NCBI GenBank assembly: GCA_012934845.2 | Contig: WNNJ02000433.1 | Span: 1 to 64,000 of the forward strand | Direction: 5' to 3' | Length of the DNA: 64,000 nucleotides | From: Pomphorhynchus laevis | Taxonomy: Eukaryota > Acanthocephala > Palaeacanthocephala > Echinorhynchida > Pomphorhynchidae | In this document: piece by piece, positions 1-12,200 of the stretch | Numbering within the stretch: position 1 is the first letter of the stretch | Layout: every line of letters begins with the position of its first letter | The notes under the pieces: generated by a model | Seen by the model: only the letters and a program-made list of their open reading frames with translations | Database searches by the model: none | What the model was told of the DNA's origin: nothing | Position numbers and translations under genes: made by a program

Positions 1-1
1 G

Positions 2-400
2 CCTCAACCACTTCACATCTGCACGAGTCAAGTAAAATATCTGGGGTTCACCGTTACGGTGAATTGGTCTGCAAAAGCTGACCTGAATATACTTAAACGT
101 ATCTTGAAGAGAACTGGATAGGCCCTGAAACTTGCTCATCATCTGTCATTGTATGGAAAAATCCAAATGCGCCTCTGGAGTACTTGGACTATCTCGGGAT
201 TAGTCTTCTTTTCGAGAGGATGTCCCCCTGAGCAAAGACTAAGGTTTCTCAAGCTCCTCATCTCGAGATTACCGAGCATAGTCCGTTTCGATTGGATTCT
301 TCGGGGGGGGGGTGAAAGACCCCGGAGGTTCAGTTCGAGAGCGATGTGTTGGATTGGCTGGATGACTCAGATCCCGCTGGACCTGAGGCAGTAGAATGGG
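2..400 (+). pseudogene. LINE reverse transcriptase C-terminal remnant
   Basis: Reading from base 2, the translation shows VKYLGFTVTVNWSAKADLN, the 'KYLG' segment that follows the RT palm in non-LTR retrotransposons. An in-frame TAG lies at 119-121 and a TGA follows after the segment EYLDYLGISLLFERM. Frame changes and a G run near 304-312 break it further, so it is dead. The element continues to the left of the window. The family cannot be named from this short piece. Confidence 0.5.
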
Positions 401-419
401 AGAAGACGACTGACCGGAA

Positions 420-2880
420 CGACCAGATTGTTTTTTACGTAAATTCTTTTTTCGGTATGTTTCTTTTTTAATTTTTGTTATCCGTTATAGTTTTTAAAAA
501 AATCTTTATTATTATTGTTCATCTACATTAAGCGATTTTTTACATTGAACAAATGTTCAATTTCTACATTAAACGCATTCAACATACAATTTGTTGAACA
601 AATATTATGGTTTATTTATGATAAAATGCTCTAGCATCTTGCGAAATATAAAAATAAATTAGTATTTTATTGGTACAAAATTGTAAACCTAAAAATACAT
701 AATCGATGTAGTGGCCGATGAGATAAAATGTTCTCTTGTAGATTCACTAAAAATTGATAAATAATTGACACCATAAATGTGCATAAATAATGGAGTTTGA
801 CTAGAAAATGAAGGTAGCGAAAAATAAATGATAAGTTGGCAGCGGATATACGGAATGCGTAGAGAAGACGGTTTAAATATGCAAAAAAGTAGAAGTAGGA
901 ATACGGGAATGTAGAATTCCAGGCTAAAGGAGCGAATACGAATATGTATATTCGAGAATACGAATTTGTGTTATAAGTTTAGAAAGGTAAAGATGTGGTT
1001 CTAGATAAGTTAACGAAGATGCTGAGACAATGGTCAATGTCAGAGGAAATTAAAGAGGAAATAAAAATAAGACATGTTTGGAAATCTATTAATTTATGGA
1101 CGTGTCGAATGTATGGTCTCTGAGGAGTATGTTGAAGAAGCGAGATTTATGAAGAACAAAGGGAACGACAGATATCTAGTTATTAAAATAAAAAACAAGC
1201 ACAATTCAAGTACCAAATACGGGAATAGATTTCACATTTAAAAATGTGAAAGTTTTTCACGTGTCATTTTTTCATTATAGCAAACAGAAACAGTCTTTCT
1301 TGGACTAATTATCTGTTATCAAATCTTGTGCGTTCATATCCATATGAAACAAGAAATAACGTACACAAAACGGAACAAAAGTTAATGTTAACAAAAATGC
1401 TTAAATACTTCACAACTTGTGACGAGAAAACAAATCCAAGGAACTTTGGGCTTTTAGAGTTAAGGAACATATGAATTTAAGAAAAATACTGTTAAATAGA
1501 GCAAAAACAATTTTCTGATGAAAAAGATAGGTCAGTGACATGGTTAACGTTCACATGGGGTGTAAAGAAGAATATCGTCTTATATAAAAATTTTGATGGA
1601 TTATAAAAGCAAGCCACAAAACTGTCTTAGAGAAGAAACCGTATTCGAAAACGATGGAGTAGGATGAAGTAGTCTACAATGCCAATGGATGAAAAAATAC
1701 AAGAGAAAAGATTTTGTCACGGGACCGGATAAGATCATTAAAAAGGTGTTGACATGCAAAAATGATTAAGACGAAATCCATACTAAAAATTAGGGTTTAA
1801 ATTGGATAAGAAGTACCTTGGTATATAACAAAGCATTCAAGAAATTTGAAAATTGATGGAAGGTTGGAGATATGACGGAACCATGAAAATCTACAGTTTA
1901 GTTTTTTTGGAATAAGTCGCATAATGGCGGATTTCCATTGAGTTAGAAATAAGCTGTTTTGAATTGACATATAAAAATCATTTGTAAGTTAAAATGACAT
2001 TGCTTGAATTAACGAAGTAAAAGCAGTTGTAAAGAAGGGTCATTATTGGAAGAAGGTATTTAAGAACATGAATTGGTGGGGATCCTGTTGTGATGTAGAG
2101 TTAGATAGTCTTAGAAATAAACTATTTTGGATTGATGTAAGTCAATTCAGAACAGTTTGGGGATCCAGTTGATAAATCCAAAGAGATTAGGGATCTAGTG
2201 GAGATGTAGAGCTAGGTATCGACTGCAGAGCCGATGAAACTTCATCTTTAAATTCTAGGAGCCGATAAAAAATTCAGCAAGTGAGATGCATTTGAAATTG
2301 AGGACGTTTAAGTGAATAATAACAAATTTCCATTAATTATACACGTATTTAACTAACATGATTAACGAAAAAACCTGATTAACCTAATCTGGTTAATCAG
2401 GTTTTATATTTGACAAACGGACAATAAAATATGGGAGATATTTTGAGGTATGTCGTTAATGTAAAAAACTGATTTAAGGATGTAAGGCTGGCCATGTTAA
2501 AAGAGAAGGAATCTTAATTTTGATCATTCTCAATTAAAAGTCATAAGTGACTGTTTGGTTATCACAAAACAATTGATTTTCGCGTGATAATTCATGATTG
2601 TAAAATTTCATACAAAACGTAGTTTTCGTTGAAACAAACAAACGGCATATTCCCAAAATAATAATTTCAAAGTTTTATTTTCTTAATATTTTAAAATATA
2701 ATTTTTTTTATGTTTCACAAACATGTTGTTTGATTATTAAATACCTTTTATGGGAAGCGCACAACAATTAATAAACTATTAATGAACTATAAATCAAACT
2801 TTTTATTAATAAAATGTTTAAACGATTTAAAGAATGTTAGAAAGAAAGAATGTTTATTTTTTAATAAAATAAAATCATAA
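420..2880. other. AT-rich stretch without recognisable gene
   Basis: About 2.4 kb of AT-rich sequence with no open frame of note and no RT, GIY-YIG or exon-like segment that I recognise. Two short stretches near 2065-2210 repeat the phrase 'ggggatcc...gatgtagagttag' imperfectly. The only clear structure is the hairpin at 2370-2405. Confidence 0.4.
2370..2405. repeat. perfect 15-bp hairpin
   Basis: A perfect inverted repeat: the 15-nt arm at 2370-2384 (aaaacctgattaacc) pairs with 2391-2405 across a 6-nt loop. It lies in otherwise featureless AT-rich DNA. Function unknown; it could be the relic of a small foldback element. Confidence 0.6.
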
Positions 2881-3289
2881 TGATCACAATTATAATCATC
2901 TGCAGATGATTATAATTATCAGATCATTATCAGAAGTAGATAAGTATGATTATAGAAGAAGTGATGAAATACTGGATTCTTTCCAATCAGATTCTTTAAA
3001 CAAATCGTAAAAATAAATCGTATTTTTTATTTTTTCTATTCTAGATATTTATTTCTATTCTTGAAAAGGAATTCAATTACAAAAGTCTTAATTTTGATAA
3101 ATAAATAAATGAATAAACAAAGAAACAAATAACTAAATAAAATAATTAAGTATTAAATAATTAATTTTATACGATAAAATAATAAATAAAAAAAAGAACA
3201 AAAAACCTGCGTATATATTACGCAGGTTTATATTACGTCTACGTATATATTATATAAATTATATTTTTTATATAATTTTGATTTATTTT

Positions 3290-3430
3290 ATATAGATTTA
3301 TATATCTTTATATAATTTAGATAAATTTTTAAAACAGTTATGAACAAATTCATATTCTATAAAGCTTAAAAATAAGTCAGCTATAATTGGGCTACTAATA
3401 CCTTCCATTGATACACCTTTTACTTGTCTA
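3290..3430 (-). pseudogene. Penelope RT motif B fragment
   Basis: On the minus strand the translation reads QVKGVSMEGISSPIIADLF, a degenerate form of the Penelope RT motif B (usually MG..LSP..ADI). A stop follows shortly after. The matching piece in the other arm is at 13250-13440 on the plus strand. It is a fragment only. Confidence 0.6.
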
Positions 3431-3663
3431 AATATAGATGTTCCTACTTCTAAAAATTTTAAAAATTTGTAAATTTGTTATTTGCTTATTGTAAATTATC
3501 AAATTTACAGACCCAATCAATTTATTTTTAATTCAAAAATAGATTTTCAAATGCTGTCTGTTATTTTGTCGTTTAAACCAACAATTTAAAAACACAACGT
3601 TTAAAACGCGTGTTGCCATGAAAATTATCGCATGAACTCATATGCACTCATAATTTAGAATAC

Positions 3664-3835
3664 TTAATTCATTGAAAACAATAAATTAAGGAAAATGGTA
3701 TCAAAAGGGTATAAATATACAATAATTCATTGAAATAAATGATTCATTGAAAACAATGAATTAATTCATTGAAAACAATGAATTAATTCATTGAAAACAA
3801 TGAATTAAGGAAAATGGTATCAAAAGGGTATCAAT
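3664..3835. repeat. 22-bp palindromic tandem repeat
   Basis: Units of about 22 bp, attcattgaaaacaatgaat with linkers, are repeated in tandem near 3725-3800. Each unit is itself palindromic. The block is flanked by two copies of the phrase ggaaaatggtatcaaaaggg (near 3692 and 3808), so a longer segment was also duplicated. The opposite arm of the inverted repeat has only one unit. Confidence 0.65.
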
Positions 3836-3899
3836 ATAGATTAAATAATAACAATAGAAATAAAATTTACAATTCGTTATATAATGACTTAAATGCTTA

Positions 3900-4640
3900 C
3901 GTTGATAATGAAAGCTGAAATACGTCGAAGATAAACATCTGGAAAACTTATATATTAGATAAAATCAGAGAGAAAATAAAAATAAGAAACAATTATAAAA
4001 GGAAAGATAAAATTAATAAAGATATGTACACAGAACTTACTAAATTCAAGGATAACTATATTATAACAACTATTGATAAAGCTAGTAATAACTTTGTCTT
4101 CATATGCAAAAAGCTTTATTATGATATACTAATGAAAGAGGTTAATTCTAATGATTTAAATGTAATCCAACATATGAACGTAGTGAGTTGAGTTTTGAAA
4201 CAATTATTACAAGTCACTGTTCTATAATGGATAAAAAGGGTATAAAGGTTGAATTAGATAATAAAACTATACCTATATTATATTGGAATCCAAAATTACA
4301 TAAAAATCCAATAAACCTAGGTTCATATGTAGTGCGTTTAAATGTACATTAAAACCACTTTCTGTCTATAGGAATAAAATACTTAAAGTAATTAAGCACA
4401 TTTTAAAAAATATTGCAAGGTAATCGAAATTAATACTGGTATAAAACACTATTTCAGTATTATTCTACAAAAGAATTTTTAGAACAGACAAAAGGAATAA
4501 ATTTTCAAAATATAAATACATACGATTTTAGTAAGCTTTATACAAATCTAGATATAGTATATATTAAAGATGCATTAGAAAAAATTAATTTATCTTATAT
4601 ACTTCAAAAAATATTGTAGGGTAATCGAAATAAATTTTCA
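3900..4640 (+). pseudogene. Penelope RT fragment (motif A region)
   Basis: Broken plus-strand frames encode IPILYWNPKLHKNP, a conserved N-terminal RT segment of Penelope-like elements, followed further on by YDFSKLYTNLDI, a form of motif A. Several single-base deletions compared with the copy at 12069-12641 (minus) shift the frame. It is dead and truncated after motif A. Confidence 0.65.
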
Positions 4641-4772
4641 AAATATAAATACTTAAAATGCTTAGTACGCTTTATACAAATTTTAATTCAAATTCACATT
4701 TATGAATTTGTGCAAATTACTTAGAAAGGCATCCAAAAAATATTTTTAAAAATACAAGAATAATCAACGTTT

Positions 4773-5009
4773 CAAGAACTTCATATACCACAAGATGCTT
4801 GTCAACAATGCAGTGCAGTACCTAAATATGCTTACATGGCAATATTTGTATATTTGGACATTTACAATACCATGTTATTGCATACTGAAGATGATCGTCC
4901 GGAAAATCGATACGTGTTTGGTAAGGAATTGGACAGTGCTTTTTTACAGTGGAGCAATCTACAAATGAATATTTTTATGGATAATATAAGATGCTTTGTA
5001 TTAGAATAA
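4773..5009 (+). other. unidentified exon-like open stretch
   Basis: An uninterrupted frame of 79 codons contains FQELHIPQDACQQCSAVPKY and then DIYNTMLLHTEDDRPENRYV. Composition is less AT-biased than the surroundings, and a good splice donor (GTAAGG) lies at 4921 inside it. No family is recognised, and no ATG or neighbouring exon could be tied to it. It may be a real exon, a captured exon fragment or chance. Confidence 0.3.
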
Positions 5010-5700
5010 AGTACACTAGATAATCAAATTTCATCAGAGGAAATACGTCATTAACATGTATCTGGCCATGCTGCTATGTTGGGTCAAGGAATATAAGTCA
5101 AAACCTGATAGCATAGCAGTTCCTCCTGATGGCATCTATTCCTTTTTCGAATGCATCGAATATTATTTAATAGTCAATTCATAAAAATTAATTTTTATTT
5201 TAAATTTTAATATTTAATTGTATCGTTATATAAATATAAATTGTATAAAATCGTATATAATTATTAATTATTTATCTTTATTTATCTTTATTTTAAATTT
5301 ATATATTATAAAATATGGGGACTCAGTTACCTGATTTACGAATAATAAATAATATACTTTGTATTAAAATAGGATACTAGGTAATCACAATTTCATCAGA
5401 TGAAATACGTCCTTAGCACGTATTTGGCCCCGCTGCTGTGTTGGGTAGAGGAGTTAGGGGCCGAAATCTAATAACATAGCAGTTCTTCATGATGACCTCT
5501 AATCCTTACTCTGATACATCGTCCGTTATTTATCAGTCAATTCACAAAAATTGATTTTTATTTTAAATTTCAATTTTAAATTTTAACTTGATATAGATAT
5601 AAATTGTATAAAATCTTATATAATTAATTATTATTTATAATTATTTATCTTTATTTTTAATTTATATATAGAATACGTAGATTCAGATATCTGATCTGAT
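4995..5700. repeat. two tandem copies of a ~350-bp repeat
   Basis: Copy 1 (about 4995-5345) and copy 2 (about 5355-5700) share, in order, 'ctttgtatta', 'gaaatacgtc', 'gctgctatgttggg/gctgctgtgttggg', 'atagcagttc', 'gtcaattca', an AT-rich stretch with 'aaattgtataaaatc', and an end near 'gactcagtta'. The last part also occurs alone at about 7250-7295, 7430-7515 and 23560-23695, so this is a dispersed family with a conserved 3' end. No coding capacity is seen. Confidence 0.6.
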
Positions 5701-6350
5701 TTGTCTTGTCACATTGACAATAAGTGCATTTTCCCTCGCGTATTCAACTAATTTGTGATATGCTCTCTGAACGGATTTAAGTTTGTAAATCTATTTGTAG
5801 GCAGATAGGATATAATGTATATATCGTAGAATAATTATGTACTAAGGCTATCAATTTGCAGCACCCAATGTTTCGATTTATTTAACTTGAGCATTTTCTT
5901 GATCATTTTAGTTATGACGATTTTGTTTGATTATAACAACTCATAAAGAATATACAGGAATCAACCTTTTATTTTATGGTATATGCGAAGTTTCTTTAAA
6001 AGCTTGATTCCATCTGAATCAAATGCTTTCAAAAATCAACATAGCAATACATGCTGACATATAAAGCTTCAATCTATGAACTACAATATCTTTTATGCAT
6101 TTGATTATAACACCTTAGTAAAACATTTTCGATATTTGGTTTAGGCATGCAATTCCACGGTATCAGTTCGTATTGTTAATATTTCCTTTGTCTGTTGTAG
6201 ATCATGGGAAGTACGGAATTTCTCTAACTACTTATTAGTGAATGTTCTCGTAATAAAGTATTGAATAATTTCATCCAATACATGCCTAACGACGATAAAA
6301 AAAATGTGGATTCATTCATCTAGGATATTGCTTTAACATTTGAGGTATTT
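5700..6350 (-). pseudogene. possible degraded LINE RT (minus strand)
   Basis: Minus-strand frames show pieces resembling a LINE RT motif A, split between frames: YCYVDF in one and KAFDS in another, near 5990-6060. Stops and shifts are frequent. The assignment rests on this motif alone and is weak. Confidence 0.3.
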
Positions 6351-6464
6351 GATACAGCAGACCAAACCTCTTGATGTGTGAAATCTGAATTCATATAAAA
6401 TTTAAATATTAAATTAATATTAATTTATATATTAAATTTAAATACACTTGAATGCATCTGTGAG

Positions 6465-6486
6465 CTGATCGTCTTTGAACGATCAG
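6465..6486. repeat. 8-bp stem hairpin at repeat boundary
   Basis: The sequence ctgatcgt-ctttga-acgatcag folds on itself with an 8-bp stem. It sits at the start of the 6484-6790 repeat copy. A related inverted motif, gatcgttagaatacgatc, occurs near the end of both copies. Confidence 0.5.
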
Positions 6487-7180
6487 CACCAGTGTACGGA
6501 GTAATCAGATAATAAGGGTAGAAACGTGAAATATAGTTCTGGGTCAGCAGCTTATGAGACCCACCCAGGCTGATTAGTAGCGTCCTGCTGTATCAAGAAT
6601 AGGAACAACACCTTTGAGGATAATATTGTGCCACAACCAGAAGAATTTAAGCTCACAGATGCATCAAATTAAATTAAAAACATTTATTGCTAGTGGCAGC
6701 ATGAAAAACAGTGATCAGGTTAGTGGATCACACACATAGGGTAGGTTTCTAATTGATCGTTAGAATACGATCCCCTACTAAAAGTAATATATAGATATGT
6801 ATATATACATCACTTGAGCAGCCGACAAGTAGATGAGCGTTGAATCGCCATACAGACGTCTTGAGTTTAAGTCTAATCAGCACCAGTGTATGGAGTAAGC
6901 AGATTACAAGGGTCGAGACGTGAAATGTAGGTCTGGATCAGCAGCTGATAAGATCGACTGTGGCTGATTAGCAGCGTCCTGGAACAATGAGAATGGAACT
7001 CTGAGGTTAATGTCGTGCCACAATCAGAAGAATTTCAGCTCACAGATGTAATCAAATTAAATTAAAAACATTTATTGCAAGTGCCAGCATGAAAAGAAGT
7101 CATCCAACTAGCGGATCACAAACATAAGTTAGGCTTTAATAGATCGTTAGAATACGATCCATTACCAAAAATAATATACA
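6484..7180. repeat. two direct copies of a ~310-bp repeat
   Basis: Copy 1 at 6484-6790 and copy 2 at 6878-7180 share long stretches, including 'cagcaccagtgta', 'gattagcagcgtcctg', 'gtgccacaa.cagaagaatttaagctcacagatg', 'aaattaaaaacatttattgc' and a 'gatcgttagaatacgatcc' hairpin. About 90 bp separates them. No open frame is conserved between copies. A short non-autonomous element or satellite-like repeat is likely. Confidence 0.65.
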
Positions 7181-7345
7181 TAAATGTATATTATTAATAT
7201 TATCTAATTATTAAATTTTGATTTATTGATTTATAATCATTCATATTTAATTTTTAATTTATATATTGTATTAAATACGTAGACTTAGTTACCCTATCTG
7301 ATTTTTTTCTATTGACAAGTTATTATTGACCAGTTGACTTGGTTT

Positions 7346-7415
7346 TCACGATAATAAACCCTCTGCCATAAATACTGAAAATATGTGTTCTTGATACGAC
7401 ATTATTTTCCTGCTA
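7346..7415 (-). CDS. possible SURF1 C-terminal exon (doubtful)
   Basis: Downstream of the last clear exon the minus strand reads SYQEHIFSVFMAEGLLS before a TGA at 7346-7348. In another frame it reads CRIKNTYFQYLW, which resembles the 'RN.H.QYI' motif before the second membrane segment. Neither frame joins cleanly in phase with the 7559-7724 exon. It may be the true last exon with an unseen small exon between, or a decayed exon. Confidence 0.25.
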
Positions 7416-7558
7416 ATTTATATTAAATTAATATTAATTATCTTATATAATTATTTATTATTTATCTTTATTTTTAATTTATATATTGTATAGAATACGT
7501 AGACTCAGTTATCTTTAACGGATTTGTTTTTTTTTGCAAATTATTGCAAATTTTTTAC

Positions 7559-7724
7559 CTGAAACGAGATCCAGAAAAACAGGTGCCGTATCAAGAGCCT
7601 TAGACATTTGACTGATATCTCGTCGCTTCCATAATAACATATCGATATTGTCCTTCAATGAAATTCCAAAAGTTTTACGCTCGTCATTTCTTAACACTCC
7701 AACAATATCACAGGCACCTTCAAC
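7559..7724 (-). CDS. SURF1: SURF1 exon after a 40-nt intron
   Basis: 166 bases following an intron of only 40 nt (7725-7764) that contains a CTAAT branch-site-like sequence. It reads VEGACDIVGVLRNDERKTFG and continues to LLWKRRDISQMSKALDTAPV then FLDLVS, which corresponds to 'GEVDL.G..R' and 'W..RD...M......PIF.D' in SURF1. The donor is GTAAAA. It ends in phase 1. Confidence 0.85.
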
Positions 7725-9195
7725 CTTATCTAAAACATTAGTTTCCTTTCAAAGCTAATAATACCTGTCCAGCTTTTCTATCATCCGGCCTTTTATATCT
7801 CCAAGGTACAAAACCTCGATCAACCAAGATGACGCTTAACGACAATTTGTTTTTCGAAATAATAAAAATTATGAATTTTTATTATTAATATTATTATATT
7901 TTCAATACAATCAGTATATTTGATTTGACGTACAACCAACGTACCAAATCTATATCAGTACAATGAATAAAAATACCGAAAAAGGCTGAAAATGTCGATC
8001 AACTCGTGGTGTAGAATTTCTCTACTGCCATTTACCCTATCTAAATACGTACAATTTTGCTGAAAAGAATTCACTAAGCACACAAAGAGTCAAAACGCCC
8101 AATGGAAGCTAGGCATTTGTGGTAGGCGCATTCCGGGTTAAGCTTACTGACGAAGGTTGTAGAAAAGCATGTATGTTTAAACTATCCTTCTCATGTGTAA
8201 GAAATAAAGTTAATTCTTTCATCACCATAATTATATTAAAATTACTATTTACTGTTTCTAATGAAAATCGCTTTAATATCCAAATGACAATCGCTATAAT
8301 CTACAGCGATGTACGTCATGTGTAAAAAGTACAAAAATATTTTACGAAAATACGAAAGTATTTTAAGTATTTTGCAAAATAATTATTTATAATTATTATT
8401 TAAAAAATTAATATTAATTAATAAAATATTTAATAATATTTTATTAATAATATTAATATTAATAATAATATTATTAATATTAATTAATAAAATAAAATTA
8501 TTTTATGTAATTAAAATTGTCTTAATTAAATAATATAAAAATTATATAATTTATGGGAACTTTATTATTAAATAATCCTGAAAATTTTATTTACAAATTT
8601 ACTGCTAATTAGGTAATACTTAATATAGTAGTTAATATATAATTTGTTGAGTTGGAACAACTAGTGCAATAATAAAACATGTGAATTAGTTAATTATATG
8701 CTTGTACGTTAACAAAATCAATAAAAATTATTTCATAAACAAGCAATGTCATTTTTTTACAGGTGTCTATGTACATATCTTTGAGATACTAATGGGTGAT
8801 GAAACCAAATATCCGACTACCATGATGGTGTTGAAGTGGTAAGCAATGTTAAATTAATGACAAAATTACATTTTTCCTCAAAGTTCTAAGAGCGGATGCA
8901 TTTTAATTTATTGATGTAAAAAACGATTGTTTGGATCCGTTGAAGTCAATGGTAATTTATATTTATAATTATATCTTTAATTATTATATTGTAAAATTAA
9001 AAATATATTATAATTGAATAACAATCTATCATTAAATATTTTATAAAATATTTTTATTATTTTATTTTATAATAGACGCACATGATTTTTTGATATATAT
9101 AACATACAATTGTTCTGAAGAAGTCCTAGTAAGGGACGAAACGTTAAAATAAATTATATTGTTTTTGGTCTTTACCGGTTCACAAAATTTTACTC

Positions 9196-9265
<70 letters not shown>

Positions 9266-12200
9266 AAATAATCACTATCGTGTTGAACATTTTCAACTAA
9301 TTAATAATAAATATTCCTAATATTATTAAGTACTTAAAAATATTTAATAATGTACTGATTGAAAATAAAACGATTTATAAAGTCAACATCAACAAGTGAA
9401 TTCATAAAGTACCTAATGAATTCATAAATTTTATCAAAATTTGTTCATTTTAATGAAACTTTTATTTTATGTATACAGTCCATATATGGACTGTAATTCA
9501 GTATATGACGTATAACCGTTGATATGTAATAATCTGGATATTTTAATAGACAATTTTTTGATGTATAAAGTTTTTATATAAACGTGAAAGGGGAAAGAAT
9601 CTTTCGAGTAGAAAGAATCTGACGATGGTCATTCAGATGTCCACTAGTTAAGTATATACAATTTATAAATTTGAAATATTCTAAATCTTTATCTTTTATA
9701 ATATACGGATACATATTAATATTTGTTTGATAAAAAGTTAACATTTTTGTAAATAGTTGATAATAATCCATTATTGATAAAGAATTATTGGAGCTGGATC
9801 GAAAAAATGGGAAAAGTTTTATTTGATATTTCGCTAACCTTCGTTAGCATCTTCAGATAATTACAATGTCTTTTCAAAATATACTTGTTTATATAAATCT
9901 TTTGAAACGATCGCTGTCATTTTCTTTGAGCAGGTGCCGCTGTGATTAGTGATAAACTTGTTTGAATTGTTGTGACACGATTTCGGCAACTTTTGAAGGT
10001 ACACAAAACGCAATATTGACTATAATATTTAGCAAAAGAAACCAATTGTTTAGATAGAAAATTTCTTGAGGCTTATTACATTTATAAAAAATTCAATATT
10101 ATTATGTCGAATAATAAACCTGACGTAACGTTAAATATTATGTAACGTTTCTTTTGTTTAACAAAAGAAAGTACAGATCTTTTGTTTATATAATCATTTG
10201 ATCGTTTGCTAATAATCATCTGTTGAGATCTATTTATCTATTTATCTCACCGATGGTTATAATTTAACCATCGGTGAGAAATTATAGAATGATATAATTT
10301 AATGCAGATCTAGTAATGCAGATTCTAGTAATTTTAATTATTATTTTTTATATTATAATTATATTTATTTTTATAGAATATATTTTAAACATATTCCTTT
10401 TTTCAAAATCAAAAGTTTTACATAGTTTAGATTCAAGTTCAAAAGATGTTTTATTTTATTTTAATTTTTCAAATTATTTATTTTGATTGTAAATGTTGTT
10501 GTTATTATTTTTATTTTGTTTCTAAACTATTTTGAATCACCTTATTTATTGCGTTTTGTATACCTTCAAAAGTTGCCGAAATCGTGTTAAAAATTCAAAC
10601 AACGAAGAAAGCAGAAAACGGCGATCGATTTGAACTATTTTATAAAGCATGTACATTTGAAATAAAAGATTGCTATTTTCAAAGATGCTAACAGGTTAGC
10701 GAAATATCTAATAAAAATTGCCTTATTTCATCTTCTTTCTTCTTATGTTGTTATCGCTAACAACATAAGCAACTGCTCAAAAAATTTCAAAAGAAATTGT
10801 CTAACAATATCAAATAGAATTTTTCCCTTTTTTGAATAATTCTTTAGTTTAGATTTTACAAACGTAACATTTATTAATCATTAATATCAATTAGCTAAAT
10901 TGCAAATATTTATTTTATTTTAAATTATTTAAATTTAAATATCATTTAAATTTAATTGAAAAATGCTGTAATATATTTGTAATATATTAATCCAATATAT
11001 TTGGATTAATTTATGGATTATATTCTATCCTGTAAGATGGCGAGAGACTCCTAGACAACTAAAATATAGCATTTAAACTGTCAAGAAGTCTTTCTCTGCA
11101 CCCAACAGTGAATAGTATCACGTAAGAGAAGACAAATATATGGTGAAACTGCTTCCTATAGTGGTTTATATAAAAACATCTGTCAATGATGATAATTTTT
11201 ACAATTTCGATTCACCATTTGTTTCTTAGTTTCAATTAATATATTTCATTGAAAAAATAATAAATATTCCATATATTATCAAGAATTTTTATATTATTTC
11301 AAATCTGATTTACCTATATTTGTCAGACTCTAATTGAAATGGAGTGATAACATGGACCCCGAACTTCGAATTTACATTGTCAAAAGATCTTAAATTTATC
11401 TGATCATCCTCTCCAGCATTAATCAAATATCGAGGAAATAGTAAAATCTCCTTTTCATGAAGATAACGCCCTCGAGCAGATACTTTCGTATATTCGTCGT
11501 TTTTACGATCGTATTCCAGTAATTCATTCCTTTTAAACGAAAATGGTTAAACAGTTAATAATTAAATAAGTCAACAAAATAACACATTTTTTTAGTTTGT
11601 TTAACAAAATAAGAAACCCAATGATATAGTGATATCAAATTTGGTTAAATTAATTATCATCGATGCAGTTATATTTCATAAAGACAAACTTTTAATTTCT
11701 GATCTGCAAAACGTTTTTATGATATTTTGACATATAAATATAGAAATTCAAAAATAAAGATGATTTCGTATTTTTGCAATTTCACTTTTGCGACTAATAT
11801 AATAAAATTATAGAATTATGAAATAAAATAGAATTATAGATCATCAGAGAAACTAATTCTAAAAATAACAACTTTATACACAATACATTTAGCTTATATA
11901 AACTTAACTTTACTTTCAATACATTTAACTTTATATTCTATAAAGTTAAAAAATGTCAGCTATAAGTGGGCTATTATTACCTCCCATTGGAGCAACTTTT
12001 ACTTGTCTAAATATAGATGTCCCTACTTTTAAATAATTTTGATTTATCAAAATATTTAAGGATTCTATTTATTCAATTTTATCCATATATTTATATTTAT
12101 TTGATGGTTTAATTTTTGTTAGATAGGCGTTATAATTATTATAACATATATATGTATATCTTTTTCCGAATATAAGATTAATTAATTTTTCTAATGCATC

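Larger units (their letters stand above)
2881..4690. repeat. left arm of a Penelope inverted duplication
   Basis: This segment reappears in reverse complement at about 12190-13840. Matching landmarks are an ATAATCATCTGCAGATGATTAT palindrome at the outer end, a CCTGCGTA...TACGCAGG hairpin (3203-3229 here, 13495-13521 there), an RT motif B block, a GGTATCAAAAGGG block, and an RT motif A block. The arms are about 1.7 kb long with about 7.5 kb between them. The left arm has extra tandem repeats at 3664-3835. Confidence 0.65.

Noticed and set aside
9199-9262. (TA)n tract as a regulatory or origin element
   Set aside because: A plain microsatellite, positioned as Penelope insertions often are next to TA repeats; nothing indicates more.
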